Shown here: positions 1 to 4,972 of the stretch, piece after piece
Position numbering within the stretch: position 1 is the first letter of the stretch
Layout of the letters: each line of letters opens with the position of its first letter
Assembly (NCBI GenBank): GCA_024280975.1
Contig: JAMXLQ010000121.1
Location: 1-5,233, forward strand
From: Methanosarcina sp.
GTDB taxonomy: Archaea; Halobacteriota; Methanosarcinia; Methanosarcinales; Methanosarcinaceae
Direction: 5' to 3'
Length of the DNA stretch: 5,233 nucleotides
Position numbers and translations under genes: made by a program
The notes under the pieces: model-generated
Database searches by the model: none
Seen by the model: only the letters and a program-made list of their open reading frames with translations
Told to the model about the DNA's origin: nothing

Positions 1-626
1 AAAGGCAAAGTCAGGGCGCTTGCCGGGTAATCCAGCTTTCCGAATTCACTAGAGCCGGTAAGCCTGAATAGACTTATAAAACCCATGAAAAGAAAAGCTG
101 TACTCAGATTTGTCATTATAAAGTAGAAGAGCCCTGCTTTTTTGTTCTCTTCCGAGGAATAGTCGTGGAGTACAAGCATTAGGGAAGACAGGGACATTAT
201 TTCCCAAAAAACCAGAAATCCGACCATATTTCCTGTAAGTATGACCATTAGCATGGCAAGAATGAAGAGGTTTGTAAGAGCTGCCTGAATATATTTTCTG
301 GCTTCATTTTTAGCATGTTCTACATATTCAACGGAATATATTGAAACTCCTGATGTAACGGCTGCAATCAGCAAAATAAAGCCTGCTGAGAGTCTGTCTG
401 CAACCAGAGTGAAATTCAGCCCGGGAAGAAATCTGAAGGTTGGAAAAACAGGCTCTTTTCCCGTGTAAAGGATGATGCCTGCAAAAGCCAGAAGCAGAAT
501 TGAAGAAATAAAAGATAAGCCAAAGGAAGCCTTTCTTGCGTTTTTACTGCGGTACAGAAGAGGTAAGACAGTTCCGGCTATAAGAGCTATAACAGCGCTG
601 TAAATGAAGGCTTCAAGCAAATTCAT
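1..626 (-). CDS. HyfB/HycC-like proton-conducting membrane subunit (NuoL/MrpA family), 3'-truncated by window edge
   Basis: My reverse-strand translation from the ATG at 626-624 is open to the left edge (208 complete codons), so this is the N-terminal third of a larger protein. It starts MNLLEAFIYSAVIALIAG and is strongly hydrophobic, with helices near residues 5-25, 36-54, 80-97, 117-139 and 166-188. Two family hallmarks are visible: a DRLS motif at 77-80 and FWEIMSLSSLMLVLHDY at about 140-156. In the latter, E142 matches the conserved membrane glutamate of NuoL/HycC-type ion pumps. The family forms the proton- or sodium-translocating arm of hydrogenase-4, formate hydrogenlyase, Ech and complex I. 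The motif wording is closest to HyfB/HycC, but EchA or an Mrp-type subunit cannot be excluded without the rest. The ATG is the first in frame after an upstream TGA and has an AAGGAG just before it. Partner subunits probably lie off the left edge. Confidence 0.85.
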   Translation of the reverse strand, partial: MNLLEAFIYSAVIALIAGTVLPLLYRSKNARKASFGLSFISSILLLAFAGIILYTGKEPVFPTFRFLPGLNFTLVADRLSAGFILLIAAVTSGVSIYSVEYVEHAKNEARKYIQAALTNLFILAMLMVILTGNMVGFLVFWEIMSLSSLMLVLHDYSSEENKKAGLFYFIMTNLSTAFLFMGFISLFRLTGSSEFGKLDYPASALTLP

Positions 627-629
627 CCA

Positions 630-635
630 CTCCTT
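630..635 (-). promoter_or_regulatory. Shine-Dalgarno of the HyfB-like gene
   Basis: On the minus strand AAGGAG is followed by TGG and then the ATG at 626. The match to the archaeal 16S 3' end is good, although the spacing of three bases is short. It supports this start over any other; the next in-frame codons upstream contain no ATG before a TGA. Confidence 0.55.
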
Positions 636-807
636 AAGCTGGTTCCAATGGTTGAAACAAAATCCAAATATTGTATTTCATTCCTAACCAAGAGTTCAGC
701 CTTTTTAGCCCGTATTTCATTTAACGCGAAATTTTTGGAACTGTCTTTCCTATTAGAGATTATTAAAATAATTTCGTGGTCCGTATTTACATTCCACCGT
801 AAATTTT

Positions 808-815
808 TATTTAAA
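808..815 (-). promoter_or_regulatory. candidate TATA box for the HyfB-like gene
   Basis: The minus strand reads TTTAAATA, a near-consensus methanogen TATA box. Transcription would start about 25 bases further on, near 780, leaving a leader of roughly 150 bases. A second box, TTTATAAT (878-871), is an equally possible alternative, so the choice is uncertain in AT-rich DNA. Confidence 0.3.
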
Positions 816-959
816 GAGTTTTTCCCTGGGAACTTTTCGCCTAATACTTTCTAACATTACACAGATTTACATTATAAAGTTTTTTGTAAGTTAAAATAGT
901 TCTCAGTTATGATACTTACGTTCTAAAAATAGGAAGCATAGAGTTTCTCAAAATTTAAT

Positions 960-996
960 AAAAAAGCTTTTTTCCTGTTTTAGGAGGAAAATTTTT
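960..996. repeat. 14-base palindrome plus hairpin with T-run
   Basis: A6-GC-T6 at 960-973 is a perfect palindrome. It overlaps a second stem, TTTTCCT (970-976) with AGGAAAA (985-991) around an 8-base loop, followed by TTTTT (992-996). On the plus strand this resembles a weak terminator, but no plus-strand gene lies upstream. It sits just before the promoter of the structured island and could insulate it or serve as a protein-binding site. The function is not known. Confidence 0.35.
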
Positions 997-1017
997 CATT
1001 GTTTATAGTATAACTGA

Positions 1018-1025
1018 TTATATAT
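1018..1025 (+). promoter_or_regulatory. candidate TATA box for the structured RNA island
   Basis: TTATATAT lies about 25-30 bases upstream of the point (about 1045-1050) where base composition jumps from AT-rich to GC-rich and hairpins begin. That is the spacing expected between an archaeal TATA box and a transcript start. A weaker box, TTTATAG, lies at 1002-1008. The surrounding DNA is AT-rich, so chance occurrence is possible. Confidence 0.4.
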
Positions 1026-1045
1026 AATAAATAAATTATGAGAAT

Positions 1046-1199
1046 TGAAAACAACAAGCCTCCTCAAAAAAGGCTTGACCGCAACCTTTCCGGGGGAAAG
1101 CTTGACCAAAGGCCCTAGCGACGGCGTGATCAACCGACGCAACGGTTGCAGCTCAGCAATTGTGGCGCAAAGCTTGTGCTCAAGAAGAGCTAATTTTTA
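1046..1199 (+). ncRNA. putative structured RNA (GC-rich hairpin island), possibly a mobile-element end relic
   Basis: A GC-rich block stands out between AT-rich flanks. Four perfect or near-perfect stems follow each other. They are CAAGCCT/AGGCTTG (1055-1061, 1071-1077), CTTTCC/GGAAAG with a GGG loop (1086-1091, 1095-1100), CAACCG/CGGTTG with loop ACGCAA (1131-1136, 1143-1148), and AGCTC/GAGCT (1150-1154, 1187-1191) enclosing GCGCAA/TTGTGC (1165-1170, 1174-1179, one G-U). The last stem is followed by TTTTT (1194-1198). A direct repeat GCTTGACC occurs at 1073-1080 and 1100-1107. With a TATA box upstream and a T-run downstream this fits a non-coding RNA of about 150 bases; GC-rich islands are a classic RNA signal in AT-rich archaeal genomes. 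Alternatives are a decayed end of an IS200/IS605-type element (tnpB 3' end), or a short ORF with an in-frame TAG starting at 1038. I do not recognise the RNA as tRNA, SRP RNA or RNase P RNA. The strand is inferred from the TATA box and T-run. Confidence 0.4.
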
Positions 1200-1277
1200 C
1201 AGTATTTTCTCTAACTAGACTAAAAAGAATAATTTTGGGCGTATTTATTATAAAACATACTTGTGTTAATCTCGTTC

Positions 1278-1284
1278 AAAAAAA
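1278..1284 (-). terminator. candidate oligo-U terminator of the reductase gene
   Basis: Seven consecutive A on the plus strand give TTTTTTT in the minus-strand transcript, about 100 bases after the stop codon of the reductase gene. Archaeal termination commonly uses such U-tracts with little or no stem. It is the best T-run between this stop and the island. Confidence 0.3.
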
Positions 1285-1381
1285 TTTGCAAGGCGATTTA
1301 CTCTATTATCAGGATTTCCAATATTTAAATTGTCAAGTCTATAAAATGAAAATTTGTATTCAAAACTATAATTCCAGCTCT

Positions 1382-2053
1382 TTATTCTTTCAAAACCCGG
1401 TACATCAGATGTACATATTTCTTTTCCACAATTTCGTCTCTTAAAAGTTCAAGCCTGATGCCGCTCTTTTCCAGGGTTCTGAAAAGATTTGCCCCATTCT
1501 TCCCTACAATTTCAGGAGTGAGAATAAGACTGATTTCTTCGACAAGTCCATGTTCGAGTAATATACTGTTCAGCACTCCGCCGCTGTCCGAAACTACAAG
1601 TTTAAAACCATACTTTTCGTTTGCAATTTCCAGTGCCTGTCTAATATTTACACGGTCTGCTCCAGTCTGGATAAAATCATAATTTCTTTCTTTGAGGTAA
1701 TTGATATAAGCTTCAGGAGTCCTTTCCGAGACCAGGACGATTACATCTTTGCTGAATTCGGAACGCCTGAACATATGCATTAACCCTTCAAGGATTCCCT
1801 TTGAGTCCGCAATCAGCCAGTATGCCCTGGGATCGTCGGGCTGAATTTCAGGTTTCCTGAAGTCCGATTCTTCTTCAGGCGGAATCTTTTCGCAGAAGAA
1901 CTGAGTTCCGGTTTTCGCAGTGTTCGAGCCGACTATCATGGCATCGGGCAGATAACCGCTCAGGATTTTGTAGTGAACTTCAAGATTTGCTTCGAAGCCC
2001 GTAGTAGAGCCGTCGAGACTTATACTGTTGTGAATAATTACTTTTGGTATCAT
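1382..2053 (-). CDS. RibD C-terminal / dihydrofolate-reductase-fold NADPH reductase
   Basis: A 223-residue protein that is a single RibD_C (DHFR-like) domain. The N-terminus KVIIHNSISLDGSTTG (4-19) matches the family opening with the invariant S-x-DG. AMIVGSNTAKTG (38-49) is the usual substrate-side loop, SDSGGVLNSILLEHGLVEE (155-173) the Gly-rich NAD(P)H-binding and helix region, and LTPEIVGKNGANLF the conserved C-terminal strand-loop. Known members reduce the ribosylaminopyrimidine intermediate of riboflavin/F420 biosynthesis or act on folate-like pterins. The length is typical of stand-alone archaeal forms. The NSISLDGS opening, as I remember the family, departs from the biosynthetic archaeal RibD2 reductase, so I regard this as a paralogue with unknown substrate. 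It is cytoplasmic. The ATG at 2053 has a modest AGGGGA upstream. It is divergent from the ABC genes and shows no co-transcribed neighbour. Confidence 0.8.
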   Translation of the reverse strand: MIPKVIIHNSISLDGSTTGFEANLEVHYKILSGYLPDAMIVGSNTAKTGTQFFCEKIPPEEESDFRKPEIQPDDPRAYWLIADSKGILEGLMHMFRRSEFSKDVIVLVSERTPEAYINYLKERNYDFIQTGADRVNIRQALEIANEKYGFKLVVSDSGGVLNSILLEHGLVEEISLILTPEIVGKNGANLFRTLEKSGIRLELLRDEIVEKKYVHLMYRVLKE

Positions 2054-2122
2054 ACTATTCCCCTAAACTTTCCTTACTTCTCCTATTGAACTCCCAGTAA
2101 TCCTTTTAATGCTGAAAAATTA

Positions 2123-2130
2123 ATTTTAAA
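2123..2130 (-). promoter_or_regulatory. candidate TATA box for the reductase gene
   Basis: The minus strand reads TTTAAAAT, about 70 bases upstream of the reductase ATG. A start near 2100 would give a leader of roughly 45 bases. This lies in the 157-base divergent region shared with the ABC operon. Confidence 0.4.
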
Positions 2131-2162
2131 TGCCTAATTAGCTTTTAATTTCTTTGGAGTTT

Positions 2163-2170
2163 CTATAATA
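2163..2170 (+). promoter_or_regulatory. candidate TATA box for the ABC exporter operon
   Basis: CTATAATA, continuing into TATA, lies 41-48 bases before the ATG at 2211. Transcription would begin near 2190, leaving a leader of about 20 bases. That leader has only a weak GGA and no proper Shine-Dalgarno. The two opposed TATA boxes are only about 40 bases apart, so a regulator bound between them could affect both directions. Confidence 0.4.
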
Positions 2171-2210
2171 TATCGAAGAAGTTATCTGTATTGGAACGTA
2201 TTTAATTTTA

Positions 2211-3122
2211 ATGCATATTGTAGAATTTGAGAACGTATCAAAGTCTTTCTCAGAAAAGAATATTCTCGAGGATATCTCGTTTTCAGTGAGGCAAGGCGAG
2301 ATTTTTGGGCTTCTCGGGCCAAACGGGGCAGGAAAGACAACGCTTATCAGGCTTCTTCTTGATATTATCAGACCGGACTCCGGGGAAATACGGGTTTTTG
2401 GGGATTTCCTGAACCCGGTCGCAAAAAACAGGATAGGATATCTTCCTGAAGAAAGGGGATTGTACAGAAAAACAGGACTTCTGGATATGCTGGTCTATCT
2501 TGCACAGCTTAAAGGCATGTCAAAAAAACAGGCTCATTTAAATGCCGAATTCCTTCTCAAATCCCTGGAATTAGATCAATATAAAAACAAAAAAGTTGAA
2601 GAGCTCTCCAAAGGAATGCAGCAAAAGATCCAGTTCCTTTCTGCAATTATCCATGAACCTGAGCTCGTAATCCTTGACGAACCCTTTTCCGGGCTTGATC
2701 CTGTAAGTACAAAGACCGTTATGGCCAGAATCCTGGAACTCAAGGCCGCAGGAAAAACAATAATCCTTTCCACGCATATGATGGAACAGGCGCAGACACT
2801 CTGCGACAGAATTCTTATGCTCAATAAAGGCAGAAGAGTACTTTACGGCCCTGTGGATGATATCAGGAGAGAGCGTGGAAAAAACTCTCTGATTGTAGAA
2901 TTCGCAGAAAAAGGAGATTTGAACGCAATTCGGAAAATTTCCAGCATAAAGAAAGTAATAGAACATGGAAAATCGGTTGAAATTTTTCCTGAGGAAGGAA
3001 TAAGCGCCCAAACTCTTCTTGAGGAGCTTGTCCAGAAAGCAAATCTCCTGCGTTTTGAGAAAACATTTCCCTCTCTAAATGAAATCTTTATTGAAACCCT
3101 GGAGAGTACTTCCAATGAATAA
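2211..3122 (+). CDS. ABC transporter ATP-binding protein, NatA type
   Basis: A 303-residue cytoplasmic ATPase, complete. Walker A is GPNGAGKT at 36-43, the ABC signature LSKGMQQK at 132-139, Walker B LVILDE at 152-157 with catalytic E157, the D-loop GLD at 161-163, and the switch histidine H189 in STHMMEQ. The Q-loop region reads GYLPEERGLY (76-85): the usual glutamine is replaced by glutamate, a pattern typical of NatA-like ATPases. Residues from about 220 to 303 form the C-terminal extension (DUF4162-like) that goes with this subfamily. It powers the permease encoded directly downstream, whose ATG lies inside its last codons. NatAB of Bacillus exports Na+; the substrate here cannot be read from the sequence. 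The ATG at 2211 is chosen because the family N-terminus (IVEFENVSKSF) starts right there, although no strong ribosome binding site precedes it. Confidence 0.93.
   Translation: MHIVEFENVSKSFSEKNILEDISFSVRQGEIFGLLGPNGAGKTTLIRLLLDIIRPDSGEIRVFGDFLNPVAKNRIGYLPEERGLYRKTGLLDMLVYLAQLKGMSKKQAHLNAEFLLKSLELDQYKNKKVEELSKGMQQKIQFLSAIIHEPELVILDEPFSGLDPVSTKTVMARILELKAAGKTIILSTHMMEQAQTLCDRILMLNKGRRVLYGPVDDIRRERGKNSLIVEFAEKGDLNAIRKISSIKKVIEHGKSVEIFPEEGISAQTLLEELVQKANLLRFEKTFPSLNEIFIETLESTSNE
3101..3104 (+). promoter_or_regulatory. Shine-Dalgarno deciding the permease start
   Basis: GGAG, extended to GGAGAG, lies 10 bases before the ATG at 3115. The in-frame ATG at 3079 has no such site and would give a 36-base overlap with the upstream gene, so 3115 is preferred. 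Confidence 0.6.
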
Positions 3123-4368
3123 TTTTCCCGGAAAAACCTTTATTGTTGCACAGCACGAGTTCCTGAAAACAATAAAGCGCAAAGAATTTCTTTTTATGAC
3201 CTTCTTTTTTCCTCTCCTGCTTGCGGGATTTAGTCTTCTTCCGGCAATGCTTTCAGGCATGAATCCCGCTGAAGACCAAAAAATAGGTTATATTGATATG
3301 ACCGGCTCCTTTGGATTTCCAGAATCAATACAAAATGAAGGTCTTTCTCTAGGATCCTCAGAGACAAAAACCTCAGTTATAGAATTTGTAAAGTACGAAG
3401 AGACCTCTGATGCAAAGCAGGCATTACAAGCAGGCCAGATTTCTTCCTATCTCGTTATTCCCGAAGATTTCCTTGAGACCGGAACAATAGAACAGTATAG
3501 CCTAGAAAAAGGATCATCTTTGACAGGCTTCGAGCTGTCTGCCGAACTCTCGGATATTGTTGTAACCTCCCTCCTTAAGGGCAAAGTGAATGAATCGATT
3601 CTCAACAGGGTCCGAGATCCGGTTAACATAAAGTTTTATAATGTAGGAGAGAGCGGAGAGTCTTCTGAGCGAAGTATTGCTGATATTTTTGCAAGCTTTG
3701 GTCTTCCTATTATTACAGCTTTTCTTCTTCTCTTCAGTATTTTTTCGTCTTCTGGCTTTCTGCTTCGCGGTGTTGCCGAAGAAAAGGAGAATAGGATAAT
3801 AGAGATCTTGCTGTCTTCCGTAACCCCTTCCGAAATCCTTACAGGCAAGATCCTTGGGCTTGGTGCGGTAGGTCTTTTGCAAATTGGAATCTGGCTTGCA
3901 GCAGTAGTATTTGGGAGCGGTTATGCCCTTCCTGTAAAAATCGAACCTAATACTCTCTTCTTCGCTCTTGTCTATTTCGTGCTTGGTTTCCTCTTTTTTG
4001 CCAGTATGATGGCAGGAATAGGGGCAGTTACTGGCTCCCTTCAGGAGAGTCAGCAGGTTGCAGGAATTTTCACGTTTGCAGCCGCATTACCTCTCATATT
4101 CATGCAGCTTATCCTTACAAATCCGGAAAGTCCATTTTCAGTATTTCTTTCTCTCTTTCCTCTTACCTCGCCTGTAGCCATGCTTACCAGGATGGGAGCA
4201 ACAACCGTGCCTATTTCTCAGATTCTTGCCAGCATCTTCATTCTGTTGATTTCGGTTCACGTTGTGATCTTGCTTTCCAGCCGGCTTTTTAGGACTTATC
4301 TACTCATGTACGGGAAAAGACCGAAAGTAAAGGAGATCTGGAAGAATATCTGGACAGGATCAAGATAA
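3115..4368 (+). CDS. ABC-2 type permease, NatB type
   Basis: A 417-residue integral membrane protein of the ABC2_membrane_3 family, the partner of the ATPase just upstream. It begins with a short cytoplasmic stretch including VAQHEFLKTIKRKEF, then helix 1 (about 25-46). A large external domain of about 150 residues (47-190, containing SSYLVIPEDF) follows. Five more helices lie near 193-217, 246-270, 280-304, 316-335 and 366-390. The cytoplasmic coupling loop after helix 2, EEKENRIIEILLSSVTPSEI (222-241), is the family signature, and FPLTSPVAMLTR (348-359) is the conserved C-terminal motif. The tail is basic. The start at 3115 overlaps the ATPase by 8 bases (ATGAATAA), implying translational coupling. 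A longer version from the ATG at 3079 adds 12 residues. The pair probably exports Na+, a drug or a small hydrophobic compound; the substrate is unknown. Confidence 0.93.
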   Translation: MNNFPGKTFIVAQHEFLKTIKRKEFLFMTFFFPLLLAGFSLLPAMLSGMNPAEDQKIGYIDMTGSFGFPESIQNEGLSLGSSETKTSVIEFVKYEETSDAKQALQAGQISSYLVIPEDFLETGTIEQYSLEKGSSLTGFELSAELSDIVVTSLLKGKVNESILNRVRDPVNIKFYNVGESGESSERSIADIFASFGLPIITAFLLLFSIFSSSGFLLRGVAEEKENRIIEILLSSVTPSEILTGKILGLGAVGLLQIGIWLAAVVFGSGYALPVKIEPNTLFFALVYFVLGFLFFASMMAGIGAVTGSLQESQQVAGIFTFAAALPLIFMQLILTNPESPFSVFLSLFPLTSPVAMLTRMGATTVPISQILASIFILLISVHVVILLSSRLFRTYLLMYGKRPKVKEIWKNIWTGSR

Positions 4369-4374
4369 AGGAAA

Positions 4375-4397
4375 GAAAAATGATGTTTTCCATTTTC
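4375..4397 (+). terminator. weak hairpin after the ABC operon
   Basis: GAAAAATG (4375-4382) pairs with CATTTTC (4391-4397), giving seven pairs with one bulged A around the loop ATGTTTTC. It starts six bases after the permease stop. No long T-run follows, so it may be a termination or 3'-end stability element; the call is tentative. Confidence 0.25.
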
Positions 4398-4426
4398 ATG
4401 TAAAACTTTAACTTGATTAAAAGGAC

Positions 4427-4526
4427 TTTTGCCTACTTAATCTTCACAGGAAACCGAATAATAAAGTCGCTTCCGATAGAATAATTTGTTAAAATATCGA
4501 ATAATAAAACTGCATTGTAGGCAAAA
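4427..4526. repeat. 10-base perfect inverted repeat enclosing 80 bases
   Basis: TTTTGCCTAC at 4427-4436 and GTAGGCAAAA at 4517-4526 are exact reverse complements. No target-site duplication is evident outside them. The interval also contains the direct repeat CGAATAATAAA (about 4455 and 4498). It could be a tiny transposon-like element or a chance long-range stem. Confidence 0.35.
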
Positions 4527-4556
4527 ATAGGTATTCTATTGTTAAATATAAGAACT
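4433..4556 (-). pseudogene. possible remnant of a sensor histidine kinase C-terminus
   Basis: A minus-strand frame is open from about 4556 to a TAG at 4435-4433 and ends SIGSDFIIRFPVKIK. The segment GSDFIIRFPV resembles the last beta strand of HATPase domains in PAS-type histidine kinases (GSTF-x-hydrophobic-x-FP), which Methanosarcina has in large numbers. Upstream residues (NNRIPIFAYNAVLLFDILT) show no N, G1 or G2 box and no start codon, so at most the tail of a decayed gene is left. The stop is amber; in Pyl-using methanogens that need not terminate, but the frame beyond runs antisense to the ABC permease. The evidence is a short motif only. Confidence 0.3.
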
Positions 4557-4571
4557 GATTAAATAAAATAT

Positions 4572-4589
4572 AATTCTATCGTTAGAATT
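4572..4589. repeat. hairpin AATTCTA-TCGT-TAGAATT
   Basis: A perfect 7-base stem with a 4-base loop, running into TTT. The left arm and loop (ATTCTATCG, 4573-4581) are also the reverse complement of CGATAGAAT at 4474-4482, and a degenerate copy (ATTCTATTG) lies near 4533. It could be a terminator or the end of a decayed element. Confidence 0.3.
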
Positions 4590-4596
4590 TTATAAT
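4589..4596 (+). promoter_or_regulatory. candidate TATA box upstream of the small ORF
   Basis: TTTATAAT lies 40 bases before the GTG at 4636. A transcript start near 4615-4620 would leave a 15-20 base leader containing AAGGGAG. The setting is AT-rich, so confidence is limited. Confidence 0.3.
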
Positions 4597-4635
4597 ATTA
4601 AATACATACTATTAATTGGTTCATAAGGGAGTGCT

Positions 4636-4713
4636 GTGAAATGGAGGAAAATACCGGACAGCTTCAAAACTGATCCAGTAACAAACTTCATTAACATAGG
4701 ACAAACCCTGTGA
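4636..4713 (+). CDS. candidate small ORF, 25 residues, unknown function
   Basis: A GTG at 4636 is preceded five bases upstream by AAGGGAG (4625-4631), a good Shine-Dalgarno match at good spacing, and by a TATA-like box at 4589. The peptide begins MKWRKIPDSFKTDPVTNF and ends in IGQTL before TGA. It is basic at the N-terminus with no membrane segment. Codon style is like the neighbouring genes. A competing ATG at 4641 in another frame gives only ten codons. I do not recognise the peptide; it could be a genuine small protein, a leader peptide or the surviving front end of a lost gene. Confidence 0.3.
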   Translation: MKWRKIPDSFKTDPVTNFINIGQTL

Positions 4714-4972
4714 ACCACCTAACTGATTTTTCAACTTTCTTTAATTCAACTTTCACTCAATGCCTAAATTTTACGAATCCTGAATCTACGAACAGATCCT
4801 TTTTTAGTCTTCTTTTTCTGTCCTCCGCTGTTTTTATCAATAATTTTTTTACTTATGCTGTGAGTCTAGCAGTCTCTTGATTTCTACATCGATTTTGTTC
4901 TTTGCCCTAGATGATCTTGAATACTCCCTTTGCTAATGCAGGTGTCATGTCTTTAAATAAGAAAATATGGCT
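4714..4972. other. gene-poor AT-rich spacer with decayed minus-strand frame
   Basis: No intact gene is visible. On the minus strand, the frame of the membrane-protein gene continues past its TAA as a patchwork. It gives HIFLFKDMTPALAKGVFKII then TAG, then a segment ending in TAA, then KKLLIKTAEDRKRRLKKD and onward to TGA. A second frame gives RAKNKIDVEIKRLLDSQHK. These stretches are lysine/arginine-rich and coding-like but broken by stops, which suggests an old pseudogene or chance. Several T-runs on the plus strand (near 4799-4805 and 4845-4851) could terminate transcripts from the small ORF. Confidence 0.35.

Larger units (their letters stand above)
636..1017. other. AT-rich spacer upstream of the HyfB-like gene
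   Basis: About 380 bases of strongly AT-rich DNA with no convincing gene. On the minus strand it must carry the promoter of the HyfB-like gene; two TATA-like boxes are visible (TTTAAATA at 815-808 and TTTATAAT at 878-871), which would give leaders of roughly 150-220 bases. A 68-codon plus-strand frame at 648-854 has no ribosome binding site and no recognisable similarity, and I do not call it. A perfect 14-base palindrome and a poly-T flanked hairpin sit at 960-996 and are listed separately. Confidence 0.6.

Noticed and set aside
648..854. 68-codon plus-strand open frame starting MVETKSKYC
   Set aside because: No ribosome binding site, Phe/Ser/Lys-rich composition expected from AT-rich DNA, no recognisable motif, and it sits in the leader region of the minus-strand gene.
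1144..1191. tRNA-like D-arm (GGTTGCAGCTCAG...)
   Set aside because: There is no T-loop (GTTCGAAT type), anticodon arm or 7-base acceptor stem at tRNA spacing, so it is not a tRNA or an obvious tRNA-derived attachment site.
1160..1444. 94-codon plus-strand frame starting at TTG
   Set aside because: It has no ribosome binding site, crosses from the GC-rich island into AT-rich spacer, and overlaps the end of the reductase gene antisense; only its first residues were considered as a TnpB-like relic.
3079..3114. Earlier ATG for the permease
   Set aside because: No Shine-Dalgarno at a useful distance and a long overlap with the ATPase; the ATG at 3115 has GGAG ten bases upstream and the usual short operon overlap.
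2571..3115. Several minus-strand frames inside the ABC ATPase gene
   Set aside because: They are antisense shadows of a gene whose Walker A, signature and Walker B motifs are all intact.
4641..4673. Ten-codon ATG frame (MEENTGQLQN)
   Set aside because: Too short to support, and the overlapping GTG frame at 4636 has better Shine-Dalgarno spacing and is longer.
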